DNA from: Heterocephalus glaber
Lineage: Eukaryota; Chordata; Mammalia; Rodentia; Bathyergidae
Length of the DNA: 64,000 bases
Assembly (NCBI RefSeq): GCF_000247695.1
Contig: NW_004624781.1
Coordinates: 8,392,911-8,456,910 of the forward strand
Direction: 5' to 3'
The notes below the pieces were generated by a model. It was not told where the DNA came from. It made no database searches and was given only the letters and a program-made list of their open reading frames with translations. Both the position numbers and the translations under genes were made by a program. This document shows positions 54,401 through 62,062 of the stretch, piece after piece; the first letter of the stretch is position 1; each line of letters begins with the position of its first letter.

Positions 54401-57400
54401 CCATGCTGGGTTCAAACTTGCAATCTTCCTGCTTCAGCCTCCCAAAGTGTGGGATTACAGGTGCATGGCACCATACCCAATTTAGTAAGCACTCTTCATA
54501 CACAGAGGTTCTCACACTGAGAGAACAAGAGCCATAAAATTTTTACATGGATAAAAATGGAAGATGGGGGCCAGGGATTTAGCTCAGTGGTTCCGGTGCC
54601 TGCCTCACAAGTGGTGAGGTACCATCCCTGGTACCAAAAAAAAAAAAAGAAAGATGGTGAGGGAAGCCAGGACTTACAGAAACCTTTCTCTTTCCTTTTC
54701 AAACACAACTTCCTGGCCACCTTCTTCTAATCAGAATTTAGGTTATAACCAGTGATTAAGCAAAAAGACTCAACAGCCAAAATAAGTGTACCAATTAATT
54801 TGATTCTTGGGAGTGTTATTTTAGAACCTCACATGAAGCCTATTTATTCTTTTTTTTTTCTGGTACCGGAAATCGAACTCAGGACCTAGTGCTTGCCAAG
54901 CAGGTGCAGTACCGCTGAGCTACATCCTTTGCCCATATTTATTCTTATTGTATTTGTTTGCAAAAGAACATAAAAGTTTGATTTACAAACCAGTGATGTT
55001 TTATAAATCAATACAGTAGAAGAGATCTACTGATGGCAAAAATGGTATCAGAGGCAGAGTCAGGAAAATTATAAGCTAGAAAAAAAAACCCCTAGATTCT
55101 AATACAGTAGCACTTGGGAAAGAGTAGCTTGCCACACTGTCCACAATTATAGTTTCGATAATACTGCAAAGATCCAAATGGGAAAAAAAGATGTGTGGTA
55201 TCTATGAGGTCTGAAAATCTTTCTGACCAAAAAAAGTTTCTTGTTTTTACATAGTGCTTGAGAGCAGCCTATCTAGGGAAAATTCAGTTGAGCTGAACAA
55301 CTCATTCTCTACGTGTTCTAGAGAGGGGGGCTTTAAAAAATAACATTAAGTACTATTTTTAGGTAAAAAATGTCTTATGCAAATAAAAAGACTTTCAACT
55401 CGCCAGAAGTTCTAAACATAACTAGTAGGCTGGGGGTGTAGCTCAGTGGTAGAGTACCTGCCTAGCAGGCACAAACCCCTGGGTTTCATCCCCAGTACCA
55501 CCAAAGAGGAAGAAAGCATAAACCTAACTAGTTCCTTTTTTTTCTTCTTAGACAGAAAAACAATCCATTTTGATTTGGTCTCATCTGTAGGTATTCAGTT
55601 TCAGTCAAGAATGTTAAAGAAAGCTGTTTCTTCTTTTGCATTTGAAGTTAACAAGAGACCAGAGATGGAGGTCTAGAAGGCATAATCAAGTTCTCGATCA
55701 GTACACTAATCAGTAAATGCGAATCACCTCTACAAAGTTGTCATACTGTTACACACAGAACCTGATCCCTCTATCTGGAAAGACAGAGTGGTGCTAATGT
55801 AATCTGACCCTACTGTGGGAGTATAATAAATGTTACAGGATATATAGTATGTATATCCTGCCTCAGCCTCCCAGAATGCTTGCTGGGATTACAGGCGTGT
55901 GCCACCATGCATTGTTTATATTCAGTCTTTGCCATTTATTTGTTTTTTCCTCCAGACAGGGTCTCACTATATAGTTCGGCCAGGCCTCAAACTTGCTGCA
56001 ATCCTCCTGCCTCAGCCTCCCAAGTCCAGGGATTACAGGCATGTGCCACCACACCCAGCTTGCCATTTAATTCTTGAACTAATTTTTGACTGTCTTCTAA
56101 CAAGTCTCCAGCGTAGCTTTGCCACACTGTGAAATAATTCATTACTTTGCCCCTTTCATGTTCCTTATGCAAAATTGCCAATGGCTCTTAGTTGGTATTA
56201 GGATGAAAATTCAAACTCTCATTATTGAGGCGTGAAGTCTTCCCAAATCCATTTCCTTACTGCATTCGCAGTCATTATCTTCCCTGGCTTCTCTAAGAAT
56301 CCTTGCTTTGGTCTACCGAGTTTACTGACTGTCCTTCAAATACATTTTATACTTGTTCAGCCATTTGAACCCTTTTTCTTTTTCTCCTAATTCTTTTTTT
56401 TTTTTTTTTGGTACCAGGGATCGAACTCGGGTCCTTGTGCTTCTGCAGCAGGCAGAGAAACCACTGAGCTAAATCCCCAGCCCATTTCTCCTAATTCTTA
56501 CAGGAAGTCTTCCAAGATCACTCTAGATCTGAGATTTTCAATGTAGGCATTACTGACATCTTGGGCTGAATGAGTCTTTGTTCAAAGAGCCTGTCTTACA
56601 TATTGTAGGGAATTCAGCAGTGTCCATGGCCTCCACCAACTAGGTAATTATAGCACTCCCAGCTGTCATAGCAAGAATGACTCCAACCACTGGCAACTGT
56701 CTTCTAGGGGCAGACTCACCCCCTGTTGAGAACAAGGCAGTCTCCCTCAGCAAAAAAATTATGGAGCTCAAATATTAATAGTGCCAGGGAGGCCGGGGAT
56801 TTAGCTCAGTGGTTTCGCCACCTGCTGTGCAAGCACAAGGACCCGAGTTCGATCCCCGGTACCAAAAAAAAAAAAAAAAAAAGTGCAAATAGTGCCAGGG
56901 TTGAAAAACGCTGCTCTGTACTTGTGGCTTTCAAACTGCATATTGTAGCTTGTTGGTAGATTGTGAAATCAATGAGTTACAAAGAGCATTTTAAAAAGAA
57001 AAACACTGGGGCCGGGGATTTAGCTCAGTGGTTTCGCCGCCTGCTTTGCAACAAGGACCCGAGTTCAATCTCCAGTACCAAAAAATAAAATAAAATAAAT
57101 AAATAAAAAAGAAAAACAATACAAAATTTCAAATTTCATTAAAAGTAATAAGGGGAAGTTATTAAAAACTTTTGTTTCAGGGCCAGGGATTTAACTCAGT
57201 GGCACTGCACCTGCCTTGCAAGCGCAAGGTCCTGCGTTTGATCCCTGGTACCAAAAAACAAAACAAAACTTTTTTTTGTTTCAGTTTTACATAAATATGA
57301 ACATATTTTGGATTATGAGTCTTGGTCATAAAAGTCTAATGCTACTGCTGCAACCAGTAATCTCATACTCCTATAAATTCCTATGATTTAATATTCCTCT

Positions 57401-57890
57401 AATTCCTCTGGCCATATTTCTATTATTATTTCTATAATTATTATTATTATTTTTTGGTACCGGAAATTGAACTCAGGACCTTGCACTTGCCAGGCAGGCG
57501 GCGGAACCACTGAGCTAAATCCCCGGCCCCCAGCCCCACATTTCTATTATTGTTTAATAATTTAACTCAGGGCCGGGGATTTAGCTCAGTGGTTTCGCCA
57601 CCTGCTGTGCAAGTGCAAGGACCAGCGTTCAATCCCCGGTACCAAAAACAAACAAAACAAAAACAAAAAATAATAATTTAACTCATGTTCTTAAAGAAAT
57701 TATATATTTATGTCTTTCTCCCCAAACCAGTAAGAATCTTAATGACATTGGAATCTTCCACAATGGACTCTTACTTGCCTGCAAAGAGATCTTGTGGCTC
57801 TTGGTCTTGTTCCTCATGAATGCCATTTTCTTTGGAGCCATTGTTGATGGGAAGTAAGGATGCAGTTCTCTTTGGAGACTGGGGCTTACT
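33370..57890 (-). CDS. SNX1: SNX1: sorting nexin-1, coding exons 2-15 (5' end outside window)
   Basis: Membrane-bending endosomal coat protein that pairs with SNX5/SNX6 and retromer to return receptors such as the mannose-6-phosphate receptor to the Golgi. Fourteen coding exons (listed separately) join in frame to 468 codons plus TAA. Human SNX1 is 522 residues, so about 54 N-terminal residues lie in exon 1 beyond the right edge. Order: acidic linker with [22 protein letters not shown] domain (exons 4-8) with PI3P-binding [13 protein letters not shown] and the proline loop VPPPPEKS; then the BAR domain (exons 9-15), rich in long helices such as [18 protein letters not shown]. The end is [12 protein letters not shown]. 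All introns are GT-AG except the first one in the window (donor GC). No frameshift or stop. Confidence 0.97.
33986..34057 (-). CDS. SNX1: SNX1 coding exon 14
   Basis: [20 protein letters not shown] then SQQQ. Confidence 0.95.
34350..34379 (+). repeat. (CA)n-rich simple repeat
   Basis: CACACACACATGCACACAC stretch in SNX1 intron 13. Confidence 0.75.
34437..34517 (-). CDS. SNX1: SNX1 coding exon 13
   Basis: [20 protein letters not shown] then KEVIRFE; BAR helix. Confidence 0.95.
35023..35166 (-). CDS. SNX1: SNX1 coding exon 12
   Basis: [20 protein letters not shown] to QQAKDDITE. The last residues differ from human DEILE as I recall it. Confidence 0.95.
36080..36222 (+). repeat. B1 SINE
   Basis: AGCTGGGCGTGGTCATGCAC...GAGACCCTATCTCAAAAAC in SNX1 intron 11. 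Confidence 0.85.
37563..37647 (+). repeat. ID-like SINE with target duplication
   Basis: GCCGGGGATTTAGCTCAGTGG...TTCGATCACCGGTAC plus poly-A; CATAAGCTACAGAGATG on both sides. Confidence 0.92.
37753..37958 (-). CDS. SNX1: SNX1 coding exon 11
   Basis: [20 protein letters not shown] to IRLLAIVR, 206 bases; BAR helices. Confidence 0.95.
38219..38305 (-). repeat. ID-like SINE
   Basis: CAGTACCAGGGATCAAACTC to GAGCTAAATCCCTGGTCCC. Confidence 0.88.
38338..38430 (+). repeat. ID-like SINE
   Basis: GGCCAGGGATTTAGCTCAGTGG...TTCGATCCCCAGTACC. Lies head to tail against the opposite-strand copy at 38219. Confidence 0.9.
38584..38640 (+). repeat. ID-like SINE, 3' end only
   Basis: CCCCAGTTCGATCCCTGGTGCC plus an A-rich tail. 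Confidence 0.7.
38715..38862 (-). repeat. B1 SINE
   Basis: TTTTTTGAGACAGGGTCTCAC...GCCTCAACCTCCTGAGTGTGTGCCACCACGCCCAGC. Confidence 0.85.
39101..39211. repeat. 55-bp tandem duplication
   Basis: Two near-identical units (39101-39155 and 39156-39210), both with GAAAGCCCAGGGC and CACAGTGGCCTATCTTCTT, in SNX1 intron 10. Confidence 0.85.
39353..39446 (-). CDS. SNX1: SNX1 coding exon 10
   Basis: [20 protein letters not shown] to VNHRK plus one base; BAR helix. Confidence 0.95.
39642..39755 (-). CDS. SNX1: SNX1 coding exon 9
   Basis: [20 protein letters not shown] to MNESDI; amphipathic helix and start of the BAR domain. Confidence 0.95.
41425..41500 (-). CDS. SNX1: SNX1 coding exon 8
   Basis: [20 protein letters not shown] then LEKEE; end of the PX domain. 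Confidence 0.95.
41626..41675. repeat. 19-bp tandem repeat, about 2.5 copies
   Basis: Unit GGCTCTGCTTATAAAGCAG repeated in SNX1 intron 7. Confidence 0.8.
41732..41890 (+). repeat. B1 SINE
   Basis: GGCCAGGCATGGTGGCACACACC...GAGCAGGAGG...TGTCTCAAACAAG. Confidence 0.87.
41908..42120 (+). repeat. B1-dID-type SINE
   Basis: CTACTTGTGAGGCTGAGGCGGGAGG...CTGTCTC, A-rich linker, then GAAGATGTAGCTCAGTGGTAG and a poor 3' end. Confidence 0.7.
42174..42258 (+). repeat. ID-like SINE with target duplication
   Basis: GGCCGGGGATTTAGCTCAGTGG...TTCAATCCCCAGTACC; AAAATGTGATTGT on both sides. Confidence 0.92.
42478..42556 (-). CDS. SNX1: SNX1 coding exon 7
   Basis: [20 protein letters not shown] then RAALE and part of Arg; PX domain. 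Confidence 0.95.
43159..43300 (-). CDS. SNX1: SNX1 coding exon 6
   Basis: [20 protein letters not shown] to [10 protein letters not shown] plus one base. Holds the PI3P-contacting Arg of RRFSDF and the PX proline loop. Confidence 0.95.
43562..43770 (+). repeat. B1-dID dimeric SINE
   Basis: GGAATGCCAGGACTCTGGGAGGCTGAGGC, CCCTGTCTTAAA, then ACTGGAGATGTAGCTCAGTGC and GTTCAATCCCGAGTGCC. Confidence 0.88.
44053..44228. mobile_element. Short Tc1/mariner-type (Tigger-like) inverted-repeat element
   Basis: 176 bp starting CAGTAATACCTTGGTTCATGAA; its right end reads, reversed, CAGTGTTACCTCAGTTTATG. TA flanks both ends (44051-44052 and 44229-44230), the target duplication of this superfamily. No transposase is coded. 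Confidence 0.75.
44930..45225 (-). repeat. B1-dID SINE split by a nested ID-like SINE
   Basis: Reversed dID (GTACTGGGGATTGAAAGCAAGGCC), then the insertion, then reversed B1 (GCCTCAGCTTCCCAGGGTAC). Confidence 0.78.
45037..45131 (+). repeat. ID-like SINE nested in a B1-dID
   Basis: GGCCAGGGATTTAGCTCAGTGG...TTCAATCCCCAGTACC; AAAATAAGTT on both sides. Confidence 0.92.
45226..45357 (-). repeat. B1/7SL-type SINE
   Basis: GAGATGGGATCTCAG...CAGGCTGGTCTCAAACTCCTGGG...CCCAAGTAGCTGGGATTATAG. Confidence 0.8.
45402..45491 (+). repeat. ID-like SINE
   Basis: GGCCGGGGATTTAACTCAGTGG...TTCGATCCCCGGTACC; ACTGTATTTAAA before and GCTGCATTTAAA after. Confidence 0.9.
45703..45910 (+). repeat. B1-dID dimeric SINE
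   Basis: CAAGCATGGTGGCACACGCC...A-rich linker...GGATGTAGTTCAGTGGC...GTTCAACCTCCAGTACC. Confidence 0.87.
45950..46085 (+). repeat. B1 SINE
   Basis: GGGCATGACTGTAATCCCAGCACTGG...CCTTGTCTCAAAAA. Confidence 0.85.
46279..46322 (-). CDS. SNX1: SNX1 coding exon 5
   Basis: 44 bases: end of a Gly codon, then [14 protein letters not shown] of the PX domain. Confidence 0.95.
47375..47446 (+). repeat. B1 SINE, 5' part lost
   Basis: GCCAGGCAGATAGC, then TTCAAGGCCAGCCTGGGCTAC...CTTGTCTCAAAAA. Confidence 0.75.
47867..47959 (+). repeat. ID-like SINE ending at a gap
   Basis: GGGGCTGGGGATTTAGCTCAG...TTTGATCCCTGGTACC; the poly-A runs into N. Confidence 0.9.
47960..48478. other. Assembly gap, 519 N
   Basis: 519 N between a SINE poly-A and an L1 3' region. 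The uneven length suggests a sized gap. Confidence 0.98.
48479..49143 (-). mobile_element. LINE-1 fragment, ORF2 C-terminal region, 5'-truncated and broken
   Basis: Minus-strand translation shows the end of L1 ORF2: [12 protein letters not shown] and [10 protein letters not shown] in one frame, then, in another frame, [14 protein letters not shown] and [13 protein letters not shown]. The frame change near 48780-48850 shows it is dead. The 3' end is lost in the gap; the 5' end is truncated near 49143 at an A-rich site. Confidence 0.93.
49679..49766 (+). repeat. ID-like SINE with target duplication
   Basis: GCTGGGGATTTAGCTCAGTGG...TTCGATCCCGATACC; AAATTTCATTCA on both sides. Confidence 0.9.
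49864..50070 (+). repeat. B1-dID dimeric SINE
   Basis: GCCAGGCAAGGTGCCATGCACC...GGCTAAGGATGTAGCCTCGTG...GTTCAATCCCCAGTACTG. Confidence 0.88.
50546..51060 (+). mobile_element. MaLR (MLT1-type) solo LTR, interrupted by a SINE
   Basis: Starts with TTATGTCCCCTCCGAATAGA, CCCAGTACCTCACAATGTGA and GGTTATTTGGAAAC, and ends with TTTTTAAGCCATCTAGTTTG and TAGCAGCCATAGGAAGCTAA. These are recognisable mammalian MaLR LTR wordings. No internal sequence adjoins. Confidence 0.75.
50639..50725 (-). repeat. ID-like SINE inside the MLT1 LTR
   Basis: Reversed copy GGTACCAGGGATTGAACTCAGG to GCGCTAAATCCCTGGCCCC. Confidence 0.9.
51180..51297 (+). repeat. Polypyrimidine tract (CTTT/CCTT)n
   Basis: About 115 bp almost entirely C and T. 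Confidence 0.85.
51298..51440 (-). repeat. B1-dID SINE, diverged
   Basis: GGTACTGCAGGTTGAACCCAGGGCC then GAGACAGGGTTTCACTAAGTG. Confidence 0.7.
51475..51555 (-). repeat. ID-like SINE preceded by (TTG)n
   Basis: GTTGTTGTTGTT then GGTACCGGGGATCAAACTCAG to CTAAATCCCTGGCCC; GAGCTGAGATTT after and GTGCTGAGATTT before. Confidence 0.9.
52156..52235 (+). repeat. ID-like SINE with target duplication
   Basis: GGCTGGGGATTTAGCTCAGTGC...TTCGATCCCCGGTACC; GAAAATCTAACTCCA on both sides. Confidence 0.93.
52341..52710 (-). repeat. B1-dID SINE with two ID-like SINEs inserted in series
   Basis: Reversed dID (ACTGAGATTGAACTCAGAACC), then ID-like copies at 52423-52497 and 52508-52579, then the B1 half with GCCTCAGCCTCCCTGAGTGC. 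A stack of three SINEs. Confidence 0.75.
53101..53167 (-). CDS. SNX1: SNX1 coding exon 4
   Basis: [20 protein letters not shown] and KI plus one base; acidic run then first PX strand. The acceptor tract (TTTCTTTAAAAAG) is weak, and a SINE lies 48 bp upstream. Confidence 0.95.
53216..53257 (+). repeat. Internally deleted ID-like SINE next to SNX1 exon 4
   Basis: GGGCC joins directly to GAGTTCGACCCCCGGTACC plus poly-A. Perfect direct repeats ATAAAAGGGCTATT flank it (53202-53215 and 53258-53271). It is 48 bp upstream of the exon 4 acceptor on the SNX1 strand. Confidence 0.9.
53430..53595 (-). repeat. B1-dID-type SINE
   Basis: AGTAACAGGGATTAAACCCAGGGCC then GCCTCAGCCTCCTGAGTAGCTGGG. Confidence 0.8.
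54054..54178 (-). CDS. SNX1: SNX1 coding exon 3
   Basis: [20 protein letters not shown] to SQPNYEE; donor GTGAGA. Low-complexity linker before the PX domain. Confidence 0.95.
54251..54272 (+). repeat. (CA)n microsatellite
   Basis: About ten CA units, 70 bp upstream of SNX1 exon 3 on the SNX1 strand. Confidence 0.85.
54285..54480 (-). repeat. B1-dID dimeric SINE
   Basis: T run, GTAGTACTAGGGATTGAACTCAGGGCC, then GAGATAGGGTCTCAC and CAGCCTCCCAAAGTG. Confidence 0.87.
54568..54650 (+). repeat. ID-like SINE
   Basis: GGGCCAGGGATTTAGCTCAG...CCATCCCTGGTACC plus poly-A; GGAAGATGG before and GAAAGATGG after. Confidence 0.9.
54850..54934 (-). repeat. ID-like SINE with target duplication
   Basis: GGTACCGGAAATCGAACTCAGG to GAGCTACATCC; TATTTATTCTT on both sides. 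Confidence 0.9.
55430..55505 (+). repeat. Canonical ID SINE
   Basis: GGCTGGGGGTGTAGCTCAGTGG, TAGAGTACCTGCCTAGCAGG and CCCCAGTACCACC. It keeps the ordinary tRNA-Ala-like TAGAG arm that the common family here has lost. Confidence 0.88.
55858..56062 (-). repeat. Two reversed B1 SINEs
   Basis: 55858-55915 has CCTGCCTCAGCCTCCCAGAATG; 55938-56062 has CAGACAGGGTCTCAC...CAAGTCCAGGGATTACAGGCATGTG. Confidence 0.82.
56391..56483 (-). repeat. ID-like SINE with target duplication
   Basis: T run, GGTACCAGGGATCGAACTCGG to TAAATCCCCAGCCC; TTTCTCCTAATTCTT on both sides. Confidence 0.93.
56790..56883 (+). repeat. ID-like SINE with target duplication
   Basis: GGCCGGGGATTTAGCTCAGTGG...TTCGATCCCCGGTACC; AATAGTGCCAGGG at 56777-56789 and 56888-56900. 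Confidence 0.95.
57010..57105 (+). repeat. ID-like SINE
   Basis: GGCCGGGGATTTAGCTCAGTGG, a short deletion in the middle (TTTGCAACAAGG), then CAGTACC and (AAAT)n; AAAAAGAAAAACA on both sides. Confidence 0.9.
57180..57270 (+). repeat. ID-like SINE
   Basis: GGGCCAGGGATTTAACTCAG...TTTGATCCCTGGTACC; AACTTTTGTTTCAG before and AACTTTTTTTTGTTTCAG after. Confidence 0.9.
57452..57531 (-). repeat. ID-like SINE
   Basis: GGTACCGGAAATTGAACTCAGG to CTAAATCCCCGGCCCC. Confidence 0.92.
57570..57667 (+). repeat. ID-like SINE with target duplication
   Basis: GGGCCGGGGATTTAGCTCAG...TTCAATCCCCGGTACC; AATAATTTAACTCA on both sides. Confidence 0.95.
57779..57890 (-). CDS. SNX1: SNX1 coding exon 2 (GC donor)
   Basis: [20 protein letters not shown] to QDLFA plus one base. 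It ends TTTGCAG, followed by GCAAGTAAG. The next exon starts AT, giving GAT (Asp) only with the GC donor. Confidence 0.92.
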
Positions 57891-58590
57891 CTGAAAACAA
57901 AGAGATATCCTGAATAAAACAGTATCATTAAAAACGAACTCACCTTGCCTAGAAAGTGACTCTGGATGGATCCCTCAGTTGTTCCCATAGGTGTTTAGGG
58001 GAAGACAGGATAACTAGTCAGGCATTTCAGTTATGTGGTAAATCATTAACAGTAATGTAAAGTCTGCTGCTATTGTGATTACAGACCTAACCTAAGTTCA
58101 TACAATGTAGTGTTAATTTCTAAAATCATAACCTTACTGAAATGCCCTACCCAAAGCACATGATTCCAACATGGGTATATGTACGCACAGATAATTTTCA
58201 AAAGAACTTGTCCAAATGCATTTCTCCTTCTCCGTTGTTGACCTTTATTCTTTCAAATGCTGATGGAGCACATTCTGATGACCAGGATACCACACTGGAG
58301 TCCAGGATTCAAGCTCAGACCCTCGCTTTCCTTTATGGTATTGGCTAAACTGTTAACCAAAGCCCATTTGTGTAGATATTACTAACCCATGTTGACAGGC
58401 AAAGGAAAGTGTAACACTTTACACCTAATGGTAATTGTAAATATAAGTTATTTTTTCATCCTTAACTCACAGAAGACAAAACTTTCAACCACACCCTGGG
58501 TCAGGCTAGGAGAATAAAAACTAGTCATGCTTGTCTAGTAGGCACATGGTGAAAATAGTCTGTCCATTGCCTTATTAAAAGCTCAGATCT

Positions 58591-58732
58591 CTGGGCATGG
58601 TGGCAGACACCTATAATCCCAGCACTCAGGAGGCTGAGATAGGAAGATTGCTGCGAGTTTGAGGGCAGCCTGAGCTACGTAGTGAGTTCAAGGCTAGCTT
58701 GAACTAATAGCGAGACCCTGTCTCAAAAAAAC
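58591..58732 (+). repeat. B1 SINE
   Basis: GGGCATGGTGGCAGACACC...GAGCTACGTAGTGAGTTCAAGG...GACCCTGTCTC. Confidence 0.87.
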
Positions 58733-59157
58733 TCCTCAGTGCTCAGCCACAAACAAGGGTAGGGTGGATCTGCAGATGGGAACCAGAGGGAACAAAGCCT
58801 GATTGTGCAGCCCTTGAACAGAAAGCTGGGAATCAGGCTTCAAAAGCCTATGGAGCTGCACTGCAGGGTTTTGAAGTCATACCCTCAGGCCAACTCAGTT
58901 AAAAGACCTGATTTAAGGAACCTTTGTGAAACACTTCCTTAACAAATCTAAGGGAGTTTGTTCCTTGGAGACAGATATTTTCTCACTCAACCAAACAGTG
59001 AAATGACAGATCAGTTTGTCTATTTGGGAATTCTGAATTTGTGAGGTAAACAGCCTCCTTATTATATCAGGGCTGCCTTTCAAGGAAGAAGCTATTGCCA
59101 ATATTTACATTTATGTTTGCAAATAAGGCCTCTACTGGTACTTTGTATATGTGTGTG

Positions 59158-59250
59158 TTTGTATTGTGTGTTGCTAGGGATCAAACCCAGGGATCCTTGC
59201 ATGCTAGGTGAAGTGAATACTCTGCCACTGAGCCGCATCTCCAGCCCCAA
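59158..59250 (-). repeat. ID-like SINE, older
   Basis: TTGCTAGGGATCAAACCCAGGG...CACTGAGCCGCATCTCCAGCCCC. Confidence 0.75.
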
Positions 59251-59384
59251 CTTCTCTGTTAATAAAGATTAATGAGCACTTAGTTTTATACGCTTAAATG
59301 TTATACCAACTCTGTTAGACACAGTGGTTGGTCCTCAAGCTGCTTCCATAATCTTAAAAAACAAAACAACAACAACAAATCACT

Positions 59385-59512
59385 GGAAGCAGACATGGAA
59401 GTGCACTGTCTGTATTTCTAGCTGCTTGGGAAGTTGAGGTGAATCACTTGAGCCCAGGAGTTTGAAAATAACCTGAGCACCAGAAATCCTAACTTAAAAG
59501 AAAAGAAAAAAA
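59385..59512 (+). repeat. B1/7SL-like SINE, diverged
   Basis: CTAGCTGCTTGGGAAGTTGAGG...ATCACTTGAGCCCAGGAGTTTG. Confidence 0.6.
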
Positions 59513-59732
59513 AATCACTGCCAAGACAAGAGAAATAACAGTAAAAACAAAATTAGCACTTCCTTTTGATTCTTATGCTGCCCACCATCTTCCTACAAAA
59601 CCACATCCTTCCTTCTCGTTTGCACAGCTTAGTGATCTCACAGAAGCCACCAAAGCCGGGTGACTCCAGAGATCCTGGAGAGACTAGAGTGCAGTATGCA
59701 TTAAGGATATATGTACACAAATATAACTTACT

Positions 59733-59818
59733 GGCCGGGAATTTAGCTCAGTGGCACCATGCCTGCCTCACCAGCTCAAGGTCCTGAATTCAATCTCCGG
59801 TACCAAAGAAAAAAAAAT
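59733..59818 (+). repeat. ID-like SINE
   Basis: GGCCGGGAATTTAGCTCAGTGG...TTCAATCTCCGGTACC. Confidence 0.9.
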
Positions 59819-60343
59819 TATGTATATATATAATCTTACTGATAACTCCCAGAGAACATTGAAGCAACAGGGAAGGCACAGTTAGAATTTAGTCATTTTA
59901 AAAAATGCCTAGAAGTATCTGCTTCTGTGATATGTAGATGAATAAAGCCAGCTTTCCACTTCTGATCTACCGTCTAATCTGGGAGGTTCATGACTAAGAA
60001 TATTTTATGAAGCCATGCTAGAATAGCAGTCTGTCTTTTCCTCTTATTAATCATGTGACAAACCCAAATGAATGGGATACTGCAGGGACAACTAGAGCAC
60101 TATCACCTGTCTTTCTTTCTCCACCCTAACCCCTTTCAAGCCTAAACCATGAATTTGAGTAGAACTGACTTTGAATAGAGACTTTGCTCTCTCTGTAAGG
60201 CAAGCAACAACTACCTGTGAGAACAGAAAACTGCTTTTAGATATCCCCTGGGCACCCATTCCCAGAATCACACATGGCTGTGTTCCAGGAGAATAGAAAG
60301 ACTCATTGCCATACTTATTATCCTAATCTTTCTCTACGGCTCT

Positions 60344-60430
60344 TTTTTTTTTTTTGGTACCAGGGACTGAACTTAGGACTTTGGGCTTGCAAGGCAGGCA
60401 TGGGGCCACTGAGCTAAATTCCTGGCCCTG
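60344..60430 (-). repeat. ID-like SINE
   Basis: T run, GGTACCAGGGACTGAACTTAGG to CTAAATTCCTGGCCC; ACGGCTCTTTT before and GTAGTTCTTTT after. Confidence 0.9.
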
Positions 60431-60610
60431 TAGTTCTTTTATAAAATTAATCTTCTCCATGTATAAAATTCTGTGTCCTGCTTGTTCTCTCTCTACTATC
60501 TCAGTATTTTTATGTCATTAAGAATTGTACAAAAATCTCTTTTAGTGACTTAACTCTCAATCATATGGGTATATCACAACATAACCATTTCCTTAAGGCT
60601 GGAAATAAAT

Positions 60611-60700
60611 TCTTTTTTTTTTTTTGGTACTGGGGATCGAATTTGGGACCTTGCGCTTGCGAGGTAGGCGGCAGAACCACTGAGCTAAATCCCTGGCTTG
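60611..60700 (-). repeat. ID-like SINE with target duplication
   Basis: T run, GGTACTGGGGATCGAATTTGG to CTAAATCCCTGGC; AAATAAATTCTT before and ACATAAATTCTT after. Confidence 0.9.
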
Positions 60701-61387
60701 GACATAAATTCTTAAATAGAATTACTGGACATAAAATTCTCCAAGGCTCTCCTAAACTGCCTTCCAGAAAGCCCATCAATTTATAACTGGTCCCCCGCCC
60801 CCGCCGAAGTGTGTAAGATGCTAAGTCCACAGAAACATTAAGCATTCTTTCCTTTAAATTTGTCACTAGGTTGAATGGTGAAAATTTTTTTGAACCCCTG
60901 TGACTTTAAGTTCTTTGCCTGTTTTTTTTGTTTTGTTTTGTTTTTTAATTAATGTAAGTCAGCATTACTTGGGTGTACATTCAGTTCTATGTTAGCCCTC
61001 TCTCTGGCATATGGTACAGTATCCCTCCCAACTTTATCTCTTTTCCTACTTATTTTACTTTTGTCCTTATCAAATTTATTTTCTGTTGATATGGATTGGC
61101 ACTGGACAAACTCAGCTTGTTTCTTCAGGCTAAAGAATATCTGGCCTTAAAGGCATAACAATAATTCTCACATTTTACTTAAAATCAGACTTTAAAAGAA
61201 ACCAAAAAAAGAAAATTGAGCAGAACCACTTTTAAAGATCAGAAAAAATGGAAACATGTTCACATTATCCTATAGGAATCAAGTCTTCCATGAGATGAGA
61301 GTCAGTAGTAGCTTGTCATTAATACAGAGCCACCTGAGCATTCTAACAGAGCATTTATATGCTACGTCTGTTAAAAGACAATTAATA

Positions 61388-61568
61388 AGCTGGGCATGGG
61401 GATGCACAACTGTAATCCCAACACTGGGAGGCTGAGGGAGGAAGATCACAAGTTTTTGCCTAGCCTGGGGATCTCAGTGAGACCCAGTCTCAAAATGAAA
61501 AAGTGGGCAGGAATATAACTCATTATGAAGACCATGGATTCAATTCCCAGTACTCCCCTCCCACACAC
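61388..61568 (+). repeat. B1-dID dimeric SINE
   Basis: AGCTGGGCATGGGGATGCAC...GACCCAGTCTC...GGAATATAACTCATTATGAAG...CAATTCCCAGTACTC. Confidence 0.82.
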
Positions 61569-61569
61569 A

Positions 61570-61706
61570 AAGGCTACTTTTACTTATTTACTATATAGTT
61601 CAGGCTGGCCTTCAACTAGCAGAGACTGGCATCGACCTTGTGATGATCCTCCTGCCTCAGCCTCCTAAGTGGTGGGATTATAGGCATGCACTGCTATGCC
61701 TGGAAA
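61570..61706 (-). repeat. B1 SINE
   Basis: TTCAGGCTGGCCTTCAACTAG...CCTGCCTCAGCCTCCTAAGTGG. Confidence 0.82.
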
Positions 61707-61867
61707 CAAAGGCTATTTTTAATATTGTTAAGGTATAATTTATATTGGAAAGCTAATTTTGAATTAACCCTTAAACTTCCACGATAAACTTATTTTGGGG
61801 GTAGGAGAAGGCACATTGATTACACTGAATGGCAAAATCAATAGTAAAACTAAGCTTTGTTTTATAC

Positions 61868-62062
61868 CCCCCACCTTGGCAGTACTGGGGATCAAAGCTA
61901 GGACCTTCACAATAAACTACAACCCCAACCTTTTAAAATTTATTTTGATAAAGGGTCTTGCTAAGTTGCTAAATTACCCAGGCTGGGCTCAAATTTGTGA
62001 TCCTCCTGCCTCAGCGTACTTGAGTGTTGGGATTACAGGCGTGCACCACCACGTCCAGTTTA
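61868..62062 (-). repeat. B1-dID dimeric SINE
   Basis: GCAGTACTGGGGATCAAAGC...AAACTACAACCCCAACC, then a reversed B1 ending GCACCACCACGTCCAG. Confidence 0.87.
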
